64,000 bases of DNA from Perognathus longimembris pacificus (Eukaryota; Chordata; Mammalia; Rodentia; Heteromyidae). The DNA lies in contig NC_063161.1 in the NCBI RefSeq assembly GCF_023159225.1, positions 68,848,767 through 68,912,766 of the forward strand, given 5' to 3'. Within the stretch, counting starts at the first letter, position 1, and each line of letters opens with the position of its first letter. Below the pieces are notes generated by a model. That model did not search any database and had not been told where the DNA came from. It saw only the letters and a list, made by a program, of their open reading frames with translations. This document shows positions 55,981 to 60,943 of the stretch, piece after piece. The position numbers were made by a program, and so were the translations under genes.

Positions 55981-58879
55981 TTGAGCAAGTCCCAAATAGA
56001 ACCCAAACCTTTGAAAACTGAAGACAAACAAAAACTCTTAAAAGCAGAGAAAGGAAGAACAGCTTCCCATAGAGAAAAACAGTTCTAGGTACTGGTAGAT
56101 TGATTACTCATGAGAAACCTTGTGGAAATGGAGCAACAGTTTTCAAATGATAAAAACTGTTAAAAAAAAATTGCGGGGGGGGGGGGGACTCTGGGAATAT
56201 GGCCTAGTGGCAAGAGTGCTTGCCTCGTATACATGAAGCCCTGGGTTCAATTCCTCAACACCACATATCTAGAAAACAGTCAGAAGTGGCACTGTGGCTC
56301 AAGTGGCAGAGTGCTAACCTTGGGCAAAAAGAAGCCAGGGACAGTGCTCAGGCCCTGAGTCCAAGGCCCAGGACTGCTCCCCCCCACCCCTGCAATTTTT
56401 GTTTTGTTTTCCAGTCATGGGGCTTGAACTCAGGGCCTGGGCACTCTCCTTGAGCTCTTTGGCTCAAGGCTAGTGCTCTACCACTTTGAGCCAAAGTGCC
56501 ACTTTCAGTTTTTCAGTGGTTAATTAAAGAGGCTCATGGGGACTTTTCTGCCTGGGCTGGCTTTGGACCATGATCCTCAGATCTCACCCTCCTGAGTAGC
56601 TAGGATTACGGGTATGAGCCACCAGCACCCGGAAAAACTGTGAAATCATATATTCGGAAAAATATCCCCTAGAGCTGGGCACTGGTGGCTCACACAAAGG
56701 AAAGTATATTACCAGCCAGTTTAGCTACTCCTGAACCAGCCTTGATTATCACCCCTGTCATCCCAGCATTCAGGAGATCAAGGCAGGAGGACTGAGATTT
56801 TGAAGCCAGACTGGGCTATATGTTTCAGAAAAACAGAGGGAGAAGGAGGGGGACAGAGAAGGGGAGGGAGGGAGGGAGGGAGCGAAGGACAATTTATCTC
56901 CCCTAAAAGAATGACATATTTTTCTCAATGCAAAAGAAATGATGAAAGAAGAAATCTGAGAGTACTAACAAGGAACAGAAATCACAAAAAATACAACTCA
57001 ACTTCAACTTGCTGAGGAAGTCCTACAGAAACATGATAGCAACCTCACTTAATGTTCAGGACAGTACGTGAATGCTATTAGCTCACTATACTATAGCAAG
57101 GAGAGGAAATGAAGGCATGCAGAGCAGAGAGGGAGAAAAGTATCTTTTAGAATACATAAAGTTTTATGTAGAAAGTCCCAAAGAATCAGCAAAAGTCTCA
57201 TAGAACAAACAATTGAGTTTAGCAACGTTGCAAGGTACAAGATGTACATACAAGTCATTTTGAGTTAGGAGTATAATCTTGTGGTCAGGAGCTTGCCTAG
57301 ATACATAGATAAAGTCCTGGATTTAACCCCAAGCATTGTAGTTTTTTAAATTAATTTTACCCCTGTTAATTAGCAATGAGCATGTGTAAGCCAAAATTGA
57401 AAACAGTAAAATTTACACTTGCTCAGCAGTGAAAAAGTAAACATTTAGGGGGTATACATGATGCTCTGGGTTGGATTCCTCAGCACCACATATATAGAAA
57501 AAGCCAGAAGTGGTGCTGTGGCTCAAGTAGTAGAGTGCTAGCCTTGAGCAAAAAGAAGCCAGGGACAGTGCTCAAGCCCTGAGTTCAAGCTCCAGGACTG
57601 GCCAAAAACAAAAAAAAAGTAAACAGGTCTATGTACAGGACATGTATGCTGAAAACTACAAGAAGCTTCTGAGGGAAATCAAAGATTTAGCTATACCATA
57701 TTCATGGATTGGGAGAATTTGTCCATGATTGACAGGTTGCTTTATTTCCTATAAAAATCCTATTATGATTTTAAACCTTGCTGTACTAGTGCTTATACTA
57801 AAAATCAGAACAGTACAGGGAAAATTATCATGTTCCCTGTGTAAGGACAATGTGCAAACTTGTTGTTTTTTTTTTAACAAAAAAAAAAAAAGGAAAAAAA
57901 TAGTTAATACAAAGTTACATGGAAGGCTGGGAATATGGCCGAATGGTAAAGTGCTCGCCTCGTTTACATGAAGCCCTGGGTTCGATTCCCCAGCACCACA
58001 TATATAGAAAAAGCCAGAAGTGGCGCTGTGGCTCCAGTGGCAGAGTGCCTGGAGCAAAAAGAAGCCGGGGACAGTGCTCAGGCCCCGAGTTCAAGCCCCA
58101 AGACTGGCAAAAAAACAAAACCAAACAAAGTTACATGGAAAACCAAAGATCTGTAATAGCAAAAACAAACAGTTAATTGTAATGTCTAGATTGATATGCT
58201 TACTTGATTTGTGTTTGTTTATGTATAAATTTGTCTCCTTTCAAATCCTGCCTCAAAATACTTACATTATTAAACTTATTATTAAAGATAAAGATTCTTA
58301 TATTTTTATAAAACTTTTTTATAGAACTTGTGAAAATACACAACTAAAATGCCTTTAGATTATTTAATCATAGCTAAGTATTTATCTGTTAAGTATAATC
58401 AAGGAGGGGCAGCGTACACACAGTTCAGGGCTTCATGCTTGCTAGGCAGTCGCTCAGCCACTATAGCCATGCCTCCAGCCCTTTTGGCTCTGGTTATTTT
58501 TGAGATCAGGTCTTGGCTTTTTGCTTGGGCTTGCCTGGACCTATTTATTTATATTTCTCATTGTATCTGCGATGACATGCTTTTCTTATGAACTTTTTGC
58601 CCAGGTTGGTCTCAAACCTCAACCCTTCTGATCTCTGCCTCTCTGTCTCTTAAGTAGCTAGACATAAATCAGTTAACCCAGCTATCATGCTGTATTTAAA
58701 TCATTGCAAATGCTAAAATTTTAATTGCTATTTGAGCAATATTTGTAGCATGCTTCTTGATGAGTATTCCTGTATTTTCTCCTTTTGCCAGTATTCTTCA
58801 GCATCCAAATGTTCTTCAGTGTGCTGGACAATGTGTAGAAGCAATCCCCTATCTTCTGGTGTTTGAATTCTGTGACCTG
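16339..58879 (+). CDS. LMTK2: LMTK2, lemur tyrosine kinase 2, 5' partial (6 exons)
   Basis: Joined coding exons 16339-16432, 42816-42940, 47490-47634, 50347-50420, 54748-54866 and 58792-58879 give 215 residues in one open frame. Seen: a leucine-rich leader or first membrane helix (about 5-24), a second hydrophobic helix (about 43-62) followed by the cysteine cluster CISCCKDPE, an acidic linker ([12 protein letters not shown], 74-85) with TP/SP sites at T86, T92 and S97, then the kinase N-lobe: glycine loop GSGWFG (140-145), VIVK lysine K164, HPN motif and hinge LLVFEFCDL. Family knowledge: LMTK2 is a membrane-anchored kinase of endosomes, Ser/Thr-specific despite its name, linked to myosin VI, CDK5/p35 and PP1/inhibitor-2. 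The protein in other mammals is about 1500 residues, so the C-lobe and long tail lie beyond this window. The ATG was chosen for its leader and a G at -3. The paralogues LMTK1/LMTK3 fit less well in the linker. Confidence 0.96.
16440..17040 (+). repeat. G-rich degenerate minisatellite in 5' end of LMTK2 intron 1
   Basis: Tandem units of about 15-16 bp (GGGGACGGGGCTG and GGGGACCGGGTTGAGGC variants), partly organised as a 31-bp dimer, begin within 10 bp of the exon 1 donor and run for about 600 bp. The G-rich strand is the coding strand, so the nascent RNA is G-rich with closely spaced G3-G4 runs. Units diverge toward 17040. The unit lacks stops on the minus strand, which creates a long spurious proline-rich reading frame there. 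Confidence 0.85.
17880..18290. mobile_element. Ancient MIR-type repeat split by a SINE
   Basis: 17880-17940 and 18180-18290 read like MIR: GTTGGGAGAAAACTTTAAGG and later GATTTACCTATGGTGATAGA and GAAACCCAGGTCT, corresponding to the MIR core and 3' part. Very diverged. Confidence 0.45.
17942..18178 (-). mobile_element. B1-Geo SINE
   Basis: Antisense element from CATGGGACATGAACTCAGG to GATTACCGGCATGAAATCAC. Confidence 0.7.
18783..19005 (+). mobile_element. B1-Geo-like SINE, diverged
   Basis: GTGGCTCATGCCTGTAATCC head and an ID-like arm ending GAGTTCAAGCTTCAGTACAG. Confidence 0.6.
19405..19520 (-). mobile_element. L1 3' end fragment
   Basis: GTCAAGGTGATGTACAGAGG ... TTACAATTACATACATAAG ... CCTCCCTCATTTTTCTTCC is the same 3' UTR end as in the L1 at 7560 and in the fragment at 59971. 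Confidence 0.7.
20012..20219 (-). mobile_element. IDL-Geo SINE with B-box deletion
   Basis: Flanked by AGCACCTGTATTTCT at 19997-20011 and 20220-20234. The left B box has lost five bases (GGGTTCCCCAGC), so its ID-like promoter is broken. Shares TATATGGAAAACGGCC with subfamily B. Confidence 0.93.
21175..21290 (+). mobile_element. MIR fragment
   Basis: GAACCTGAGCTCTGGAGTTA, a CACTAGGCCAGTGACCTGG stretch and a final ATGAAAAGAGAATGATGATG follow the MIR order. Confidence 0.5.
21483..21920 (+). mobile_element. B1 + ID-like SINE split by an IDL-Geo insertion
   Basis: Host parts 21483-21601 and 21802-21920; the right arm (GGAGGCATGACTCAAGTGGT ... GAGTTCAAACC) lacks the Geo insert. Confidence 0.7.
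21602..21801 (+). mobile_element. IDL-Geo SINE
   Basis: Flanked by AAAATAACCTGTAAA (21587-21601) and AAAATGACCTGTAAA (21802-21816). Part of the Geo A box is deleted. Confidence 0.9.
21945..22057 (-). mobile_element. B1-like SINE
   Basis: TTTTGATTGGAGTCTCACC to GGGTACCACCACCTCTGACC, antisense B1. Confidence 0.6.
22597..22920 (-). mobile_element. Geo fragment split by an IDL-Geo insertion
   Basis: 22597-22685 and 22903-22920 (CCACAGTTCCACTTTTG) are the two sides of an antisense Geo arm. Confidence 0.7.
22686..22902 (-). mobile_element. IDL-Geo SINE nested in Geo
   Basis: Full antisense copy whose T tract runs into G-rich GGGCGGGGTGGGGGGGGG. Target copy too short to be sure. Confidence 0.85.
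23448..23648 (-). mobile_element. IDL-Geo SINE, subfamily B
   Basis: Flanked by CTCCATCCATTTTTTG at 23432-23447 and 23649-23664. Carries GCGCCCCTTCTGG, AGCACCATCCCTGGC and CATGTGTAGGAGG, shared with the copy at 32967. Confidence 0.94.
23650..23762 (-). mobile_element. B1-like SINE
   Basis: TTTTTTGAGACAAGGTCTTG to ATGGTACCTCACCATGCCA, a fairly complete antisense B1; its T tail was the target for the neighbouring IDL-Geo. Confidence 0.7.
24001..24095 (-). mobile_element. B1-like SINE fragment
   Basis: TTCAGGTAGGATCTTGAC to AGTAGCTGGGATTACACTAT, diverged. Confidence 0.5.
24131..24345 (+). mobile_element. B1-Geo SINE
   Basis: GCTGGGTGCTGGTGGCTCAC head and a Geo arm ending GAGTTGAAGCCCAGAC; the linker next to the A box is shortened. 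Confidence 0.75.
24980..25180 (+). mobile_element. IDL-Geo SINE
   Basis: Flanked by AACCCAATACCA at 24968-24979 and 25181-25192; 25-nt poly(A). Lacks the CAGCACCACATA stretch and part of the Geo A box. Confidence 0.92.
25647..25861 (-). mobile_element. IDL-Geo SINE
   Basis: Flanked by AGCACAGGATATT and AGCACAGGGTATT. Confidence 0.9.
26465..26741 (-). mobile_element. Two old antisense SINE fragments
   Basis: 26465-26580 is a weak ID/B1-like piece; 26622-26741 (TTTGAGATGAGGTTTTGCTA ... GACATGAGCCACTGTACTTG) is a clear antisense B1. Confidence 0.55.
26755..26885. mobile_element. Ancient L1 3' UTR-like fragment
   Basis: AACCTGTACCCAGCACCAAC and ATCTTGCTTCACCTGTACCC resemble an old mammalian L1 3' region; same family as 35945-36190. 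Confidence 0.35.
27283..27358 (-). mobile_element. ID-like SINE fragment
   Basis: GATGGAATCCAGGCTCTTGT to GAGCTGTTTTCCCAGCCCA, antisense ID. Confidence 0.55.
28036..28087. repeat. (GT)n microsatellite
   Basis: About 26 uninterrupted GT units at the 3' side of an antisense B1. Confidence 0.95.
28088..28413 (-). mobile_element. B1-like SINE and B1-Geo SINE
   Basis: 28088-28167 antisense B1 (GTGCTGGGATTACAGGCATG); 28198-28413 full antisense B1-Geo ending GCATGAGCCACTGGCACC. Confidence 0.7.
28724..28830 (+). mobile_element. Old 7SL-derived monomer
   Basis: GGCTGAGGCAGTAGCAGGAT and CACTTGAGATCAGCCTGAGC give an Alu/PB1-like 7SL monomer. Confidence 0.5.
29538..29749 (-). mobile_element. IDL-Geo SINE (left half of inverted pair)
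   Basis: Flanked by CATAAAGCTTATTCTT at 29522-29537 and 29750-29765. Confidence 0.93.
29806..30024 (+). mobile_element. IDL-Geo SINE (right half of inverted pair)
   Basis: Starts 56 bp after its antisense neighbour, head to head. Its Geo insert is expanded by (A)n and (GAA)n between TTGAG and GCCAGGGA. Confidence 0.9.
30225..30448 (-). mobile_element. B1-Geo SINE
   Basis: Antisense element from GGTACTGGGGCTTGAACTCA to GCATAAGCCACTAGCACTGG. Confidence 0.7.
30911..31112 (-). mobile_element. IDL-Geo SINE
   Basis: Flanked by CCAGCTCCTTCTTT (30897-30910) and CCAGCTCTTTCTTT (31113-31126). Confidence 0.9.
32620..32770 (+). mobile_element. MIR fragment
   Basis: CTTGGATAAGTGACTCTGCG, CCCAGTTTCTTCACTGTA and GTGCATAGCACTTAGTTAGC follow the MIR 3' half order. 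Confidence 0.6.
32967..33168 (+). mobile_element. IDL-Geo SINE, subfamily B
   Basis: Flanked by AAATGTCTGTTGA at 32954-32966 and 33169-33181. Shares CTCCTACACATGAAGC, AGAAGGGGCGCTGTGG and GGGATGGTGCT with the copy at 23448. Confidence 0.94.
34089..34510 (+). mobile_element. B1-Geo SINE split by an IDL-Geo insertion
   Basis: Host parts 34089-34239 and 34447-34510, broken within the Geo A box at CTCAAGTAGAAT. Confidence 0.8.
34240..34446 (-). mobile_element. IDL-Geo SINE nested in B1-Geo
   Basis: Flanked by CTCAAGTAGAAT at 34228-34239 and 34447-34458. Confidence 0.93.
34872..34915. repeat. (GT)n with GCACGC interruption
   Basis: Alternating purine-pyrimidine tract, potential Z-DNA former. 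Confidence 0.85.
35543..35770 (-). mobile_element. B1-Geo SINE with (GT)n tail
   Basis: (GT)n 35543-35565 followed by the antisense Geo and B1 parts to TCCTGAGTAGCCAGG. Confidence 0.75.
35945..36190. mobile_element. Ancient L1-like fragment
   Basis: AAATCCCACATATCTTTCAC ... CTATTCTGAAGTGAATTTTA resembles an old L1 3' region. Orientation not assigned. Confidence 0.35.
38013..38088 (-). mobile_element. ID-like SINE fragment
   Basis: TCTTGGAGCTTGAAATTGGG to CACTGGGCTAAGCTACCC. Confidence 0.5.
38325..38390. repeat. (GTC/ATC)n trinucleotide microsatellite
   Basis: A gradient from GTC-rich units to about 10 perfect ATC units; the step is compatible with CpG decay of GTC-GTC into ATC. Confidence 0.9.
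38428..38624 (-). mobile_element. IDL-Geo SINE, young subfamily A
   Basis: Flanked by CAAGATTTGGCTTTTTT at 38411-38427 and 38625-38641. Confidence 0.94.
38645..38882 (-). mobile_element. B1-Geo SINE with (TG)n tail
   Basis: (TG)10 then the antisense Geo part and B1 part ending GTGAGCCATCGTGCCCTG. Confidence 0.7.
39225..39308 (-). mobile_element. B1-like SINE fragment
   Basis: GGCAGACCTCAAACTAGATC to ATCCACCACACCCAGCC. Confidence 0.5.
39411..39432. repeat. (GGGA)n microsatellite
   Basis: Five to six GGGA units. Confidence 0.8.
39967..40073 (+). mobile_element. B1 SINE
   Basis: CTGGGTGTGATAGTGCACAT to CACAGCAAGACTCTGTCTTA, a monomeric B1 with the classical tail and no attached ID/Geo arm. 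Confidence 0.7.
40511..40706 (+). mobile_element. IDL-Geo SINE
   Basis: Flanked by AGAGCTTTG (40502-40510) and AAAGCTTTG (40707-40715); left A box has a GTGA duplication (CTAGTGAGTGGTAAAG). Confidence 0.9.
40893..41088 (-). mobile_element. B1-Geo SINE
   Basis: Antisense, shortened between the Geo and B1 parts. Confidence 0.65.
41232..41278 (+). mobile_element. Geo 3' end fragment
   Basis: GGCCCTGAACTAAAGCCCAG and a following A-rich tail. Confidence 0.4.
41417..41550 (+). mobile_element. Near-canonical rodent ID element
   Basis: GGGGCTGGGGATTTAGCTCA, GTGGAAGAGCGCCTGCC and GAGTTCGGTCCTCAG keep the ID body with intact A and B boxes, without a Geo arm; an AG/A-rich tail follows. Flanked by CAGGAGGTGCCTCAT (41402-41416) and CAGGAGGCACCTCAT (41551-41565). 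Confidence 0.9.
42141..42290 (+). mobile_element. B1-like head fragment
   Basis: CCCAGTGCTGGTAGTTCATG to CCAGTTAACCACAGAAAAG; the Geo arm is missing. Confidence 0.6.
42343..42690 (+). mobile_element. B1-Geo SINE plus an extra Geo arm
   Basis: Complete B1-Geo at 42343-42560, a G-rich run, then a second Geo arm 42598-42690. The pair ends 125 bp before exon 2. Confidence 0.75.
42816..42940 (+). CDS. LMTK2: LMTK2 coding exon 2 (transmembrane segment)
   Basis: The acceptor is a pyrimidine tract ending CTCTGCAG and the donor is AAG|GTGAGC. It completes Gly32, then reads [10 protein letters not shown], followed by a 20-residue hydrophobic helix ([20 protein letters not shown]) and [11 protein letters not shown]. 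The cysteines right after the helix are candidate palmitoylation sites (inference). The exon ends in phase 0. Confidence 0.95.
43821..44063 (-). mobile_element. B1-Geo SINE with (GT)n tail
   Basis: (GT)13 at 43821-43847, then an antisense element ending GTGAGCCACTGGCACCCGG. Confidence 0.7.
44100..44543 (-). mobile_element. Cluster of antisense B1/ID fragments
   Basis: ID piece with (GT)n (44122-44154), B1-Geo piece 44165-44272 and B1-like pieces 44274-44418 and 44419-44543. Confidence 0.6.
45400..45635 (-). mobile_element. Two antisense B1-type SINEs
   Basis: Break near 45525; the second ends GGTGTGAGCCAGTGGCATCC. Confidence 0.6.
46303..47038 (+). mobile_element. Four plus-strand SINEs in tandem
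   Basis: B1-Geo 46303-46545, monomeric B1 46568-46680, B1-Geo 46686-46945 and an ID-like arm 46948-47038, all in the same orientation. Confidence 0.75.
47490..47634 (+). CDS. LMTK2: LMTK2 coding exon 3 (acidic juxtamembrane linker)
   Basis: The acceptor is GATTTTAG and the donor G|GTAAGA. It encodes [18 protein letters not shown] and then a Ser/Pro-rich stretch ending SQFQPSV. The linker is strongly acidic and has three proline-directed sites (TP, TP, SP), which suit a CDK5/p35 partner, although phosphorylation cannot be read from the sequence. It ends one base into the next codon. Confidence 0.95.
47665..47952 (-). mobile_element. ID-like and B1-like fragments
   Basis: 47665-47720 (GGTAAACCCAGGATGTGCTA) and 47838-47952 (TGCCACCCATGCCTAGCTC), both antisense, just after exon 3. 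Confidence 0.55.
48004..48210 (+). mobile_element. IDL-Geo SINE
   Basis: Flanked by AGAAATTGAGTTGTG at 47989-48003 and 48211-48225. Confidence 0.94.
48421..48460. repeat. (TG/CG)n microsatellite
   Basis: TGTGTGTATGCATGCGTGCG-type alternation, directly before the target copy of the next SINE. Confidence 0.85.
48482..48686 (-). mobile_element. IDL-Geo SINE, young subfamily A
   Basis: Flanked by CAGCTCTCTGCTCTTTT at 48465-48481 and 48687-48703. Differs from the copy at 9590 at about two positions in the body. Confidence 0.94.
48745..49096 (-). mobile_element. ID-like (48745-48805) and B1-like (49001-49096) fragments
   Basis: GGGGTTTGATCCAGGGCCTT and TTACAGGTATGAGCTACTGA respectively, both antisense; the interval between is AT-rich and unassigned. 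Confidence 0.5.
49120..49290 (-). mobile_element. Old L1 fragment
   Basis: CCATTGATCAATATGCCTGT and GTTTTGTAATAAGTTTTGAA match antisense L1 ORF2 sequence order. Confidence 0.6.
49475..49735. mobile_element. Possible old L1 5' fragment
   Basis: ATAATGTGTCTGTTAGGATC and TCTTTGAGTTTAATGTTGC resemble a piece seen in old mammalian L1s. Weak. Confidence 0.35.
49766..49980 (-). mobile_element. B1-Geo SINE
   Basis: Antisense element; CTAACCATTG near 49739 and TTAACCATTG near 49980 may be its target copies. Confidence 0.7.
50347..50420 (+). CDS. LMTK2: LMTK2 coding exon 4 (kinase glycine loop)
   Basis: The acceptor is TTTTTTTAACAG and the donor AAG|GTAAGT. It completes a Glu codon and encodes [15 protein letters not shown] and EIGSGWFGK. 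The GxGxFG nucleotide-binding loop is intact. The exon is 74 nt and ends in phase 0. Confidence 0.95.
50758..51520 (-). mobile_element. Run of antisense SINE fragments
   Basis: ID-like 50758-50835 and 50860-50945, B1-Geo 50962-51206 and B1-like pieces 51215-51520, beginning 340 bp after exon 4. Confidence 0.6.
52140..52350 (+). mobile_element. IDL-Geo SINE
   Basis: Complete copy ending in GAAATAAATAAAAATA, which served as landing site for the next copy. Confidence 0.9.
52351..52567 (+). mobile_element. IDL-Geo SINE inserted in the tail of the previous one
   Basis: Same orientation, head to tail, with a 26-nt poly(A). Confidence 0.92.
52628..52840 (+). mobile_element. B1-Geo SINE
   Basis: GGCCGGGCGCTGATGGCTCA head keeps its CpGs, so it is one of the less decayed copies; a short gap removes TGTAATCCTAGCTACTC. 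Confidence 0.75.
53310..53346. repeat. (GT/GC)n microsatellite
   Basis: GT run ending GCGTGCGCACGCGC, potential Z-DNA. Confidence 0.85.
54500..54605 (-). mobile_element. B1-like SINE
   Basis: Antisense piece ending ATAAGCATGGACCACTGCTC, 140 bp before exon 5. Confidence 0.55.
54748..54866 (+). CDS. LMTK2: LMTK2 coding exon 5 (beta3 lysine, alpha-C)
   Basis: The acceptor is TTTTTAG. The donor, GTAAGT at 54867, sits inside a run that would otherwise read TAG. It encodes [20 protein letters not shown] through FLKNGEPY plus two bases of a split Tyr. The VIVK motif supplies the ATP-contacting lysine. Confidence 0.95.
55471..55687 (-). mobile_element. IDL-Geo SINE with (ATTT)n tail
   Basis: Flanked by AACTTACATGATT at 55458-55470 and 55688-55700. 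Confidence 0.93.
55742..55978 (+). mobile_element. IDL-Geo SINE with CA-repeat tail
   Basis: Flanked by AATTGAGCAAGTCCCAA at 55725-55741 and 55979-55995. The poly(A) has been replaced by (CG/CA)n, all inside the target copies, so the microsatellite grew after insertion. Confidence 0.94.
56188..56376 (+). mobile_element. IDL-Geo SINE between inverted repeats
   Basis: A copy without poly(A), bounded on the left by A9TTGC(G)14 (56162-56187) and on the right by CTCCCCCCCACCCCTGCAAT and TTTT (to 56400), which are near-perfect inverted copies. Confidence 0.85.
56401..56632 (-). mobile_element. B1-Geo SINE
   Basis: Antisense element; AAAAACTGT before 56161 and after 56632 suggests that this element and the preceding IDL-Geo lie within one target duplication. 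Confidence 0.75.
56672..56885 (+). mobile_element. B1-like SINE with rearranged head and (GGGA)n tail
   Basis: GAGCTGGGCACTGGTGGCTC head, an interruption, a B1 body ending ACTGGGCTATATG, then the GGGA/AGGG microsatellite 56837-56885. Confidence 0.6.
57265..57340 (+). mobile_element. ID-like SINE
   Basis: TATAATCTTGTGGTCAGGAG and GGATTTAACCCCAAGCA keep A- and B-box spacing. Confidence 0.5.
57444..57613 (+). mobile_element. 5'-truncated IDL-Geo SINE
   Basis: Begins inside the left arm (GTATACATGATGCTCTGGG); flanked by AAAAAGTAAACA at 57432-57443 and 57614-57625. A real truncated insertion, not a later deletion. Confidence 0.9.
57925..58125 (+). mobile_element. IDL-Geo SINE
   Basis: Flanked by CAAAGTTACATGGAA at 57910-57924 and 58126-58140. 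Confidence 0.94.
58422..58675 (-). mobile_element. ID-like and B1-like SINE fragments
   Basis: 58422-58482 antisense ID; 58490-58675 antisense B1, close upstream of exon 6. Confidence 0.5.
58792..58879 (+). CDS. LMTK2: LMTK2 coding exon 6 (beta4-hinge)
   Basis: The acceptor is CTTTTGCCAG and the donor CTG|GTAAGT. It finishes the split Tyr and reads [20 protein letters not shown], then LLVFEFCDL, reaching the kinase hinge. The family continues with GDLKAYL, which I could not find in the remaining 5.1 kb, so exon 7 is outside the window. Confidence 0.95.
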
Positions 58880-59598
58880 GTAAGTTTTTAGTCGGCACTC
58901 AGCTAGAAGCCCTTAAGGTGTTTTGGATAGCTAGAACTGGTATATTCCAGACTGCTTGCTGGTGTGCCCTCATCTAAAGAGCTTTGTGTTAACATAGCCC
59001 CTTTGGTAATTGTATTAGCTGACAACTCAGTGGTGGCTCATTGTCCTACATGCCCTGTGTATTACCACATTTAATCCTGATGGGTTTCAGGAGGTGGTTT
59101 TGTTTTGTGATATTTTAATTTACTTTTCATTGAAGCTATCTGTTCTTTCAGAGAGTAGTGATTTAATTTGTTTTAGAAGGAAACATTTATTGAAATGTAA
59201 CCAAATACACAGCTCTTTTACTATTACCCTAAATGACCCAGTACTACCAATGTTCTTTTATCTTTGTTGTTGCATGGGTACATTTTTATGGAAATAAGAG
59301 TATCTTCCTTGTTAGCATTCTCATAAAGTTTCCCTTCAACACTTTTAGACCTTGGATTTAAATCTACATAGTATTCAGGTACTTAGAGTAAGTCTCCAAA
59401 GCATATTTACTTATATGTGATGGGATTTCAAACTTTAGGGTGGGAGAAAATTATGTGAAACAACTCCCCAGAATTAAATGATATTCTTTCTGGAAATGTA
59501 CTTTGTGTGACTCCTCTCACTTTCTCTGGGAACTGTTTGCTCCTGAAGTCTGAGCATCAGCTCTCATCCCTCCTGAGGGCTTCCATTAGCAGTATGGA

Positions 59599-59682
59599 AT
59601 GGCTGGCTTTGAACCACAGTCCTCAGATCTCAGCCTCCTAAGTAGCTAGAACTAGAGGTATAAGCCACCAGTGCCCAGTGCT
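59599..59682 (-). mobile_element. B1-Geo 5' fragment
   Basis: GGCTGGCTTTGAACCACAGT to ATAAGCCACCAGTGCCCAG. Confidence 0.65.
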
Positions 59683-59744
59683 ATAGCTGTTTCTAAATTA
59701 AGTATACCGCCAAGTGGGGACAGTGGTCAACAGTAACATTATTT

Positions 59745-59746
59745 TC

Positions 59747-59777
<31 letters not shown>

Positions 59778-59970
59778 TTTTGCCAATCCTGGGGCTTGGA
59801 CTCAGGGCCTGAGCACTGTCCCTGGCTTCTTTTTGCTCAAGGCTAATACTCTACCACTTAAGCCACAGAGCCACTTCTGGCTTTTTCTGTGTATGTGGTG
59901 CTGAGGAATCGAACCCAGGGCTTCATGCATGCTAGGCAAGCACTCTACCACTAAGCCACATTCCCAGCCC
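59745..59970 (-). mobile_element. IDL-Geo SINE inserted in L1 tail
   Basis: Antisense copy sitting between the left target copy AGTAACATT (59732-59740) and the L1 3' end. Confidence 0.88.
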
Positions 59971-60091
59971 TAAAATTGTTATTATTGAGGTGATATACAA
60001 AGGGGTTACAGTTGCCTAAGTCAGGTAAAGAGTACATTTCTTTTTGGACAGTGTACCCCTTCCCTGGCTGTCTCCCAGTTTTTCCCTCAGT
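59971..60091 (-). mobile_element. 5'-truncated L1 3' end
   Basis: TTATTGAGGTGATATACAAA ... CCCCTTCCCTGGCTG; the second AGTAACATT at 60092-60100 closes the target duplication. Confidence 0.75.
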
Positions 60092-60741
60092 AGTAACATT
60101 TTTAAAACAGTCATCATTCCTCAAAAAGCAAAATAGAATTGCCATATGATCGAGTGACTCACTTGTGGAGATACTTCCAAAGAAGGGAGAACAGGCCATC
60201 CGTAAATTCTTGCACCCTTGTGTTCATGGTGTCCAGAAGGTGCAAGCTACCCAGCTATGTGTTCCCATGGATGGGCAAACAGAGTGTAGCATATGCTCTA
60301 TTGGAAAGAAAGCTTGGGGTTTTATACTCATGAGCAGAACCTGGCTGAGAGTTTGGGGGCTGCAGCTCAGAGGAAGCTTTTAGACATACTGCAGATTGAA
60401 GCCAGCCTGTCACAAGAGGATAGATACTGTCTAGTTCTGCTTATGTGAGTGGCCTTGAGCTGGCAGATCCAGAGACAAAGTGAAGGGTAGTAGCTGGAAT
60501 GAGGGAAGAGAGAAGATGACTGTCTCCTGAGTGCAGTTTGAGCTTGACAGGATAGAGAATCTTGCGTGGTGATGGCTGTGCCACAGTGGGAATGGGCTCA
60601 ACCCACTGACCCACTTTGCAATGGCAAAGGTGGTAAATTGAATCTTAAGTTCTTCCCCCAAAGACACACACATCAATAATTACTTCCTTCTAGTTAATGT
60701 GCTGTCAGGTACCACAGCATGTCTTAAGAAGAGGCTGGTCT

Positions 60742-60943
60742 TGGGGCTGGGAATATGGCCTAGTGGCAAGAGTGCTTACCTCCTATACATGAGGCCCTGG
60801 GTTTGATTCCTCAGCACCACATATATAGAAAATGGCCAGAAGTGGCGCTGTGGCTCAAGTGGCAGAGTGCTAGCCTTGAGCAAAAAAGAAGCCAGGGACA
60901 GTGCTCAGGCCCTGAGTTCATGGCCTAGGGCTGGCCAAAAAAA
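60742..60943 (+). mobile_element. IDL-Geo SINE
   Basis: Flanked by AAGAGGCTGGTCT at 60729-60741 and 60944-60956. Confidence 0.94.

Larger units (their letters stand above)
54867..58791 (+). other. LMTK2: LMTK2 intron 5
   Basis: A dense SINE cluster (55471-58125) with alternating orientation, including a head-to-head pair and a copy set between inverted repeats. Stretches 54880-55450 and 56890-57260 show nothing recognisable. Confidence 0.85.
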
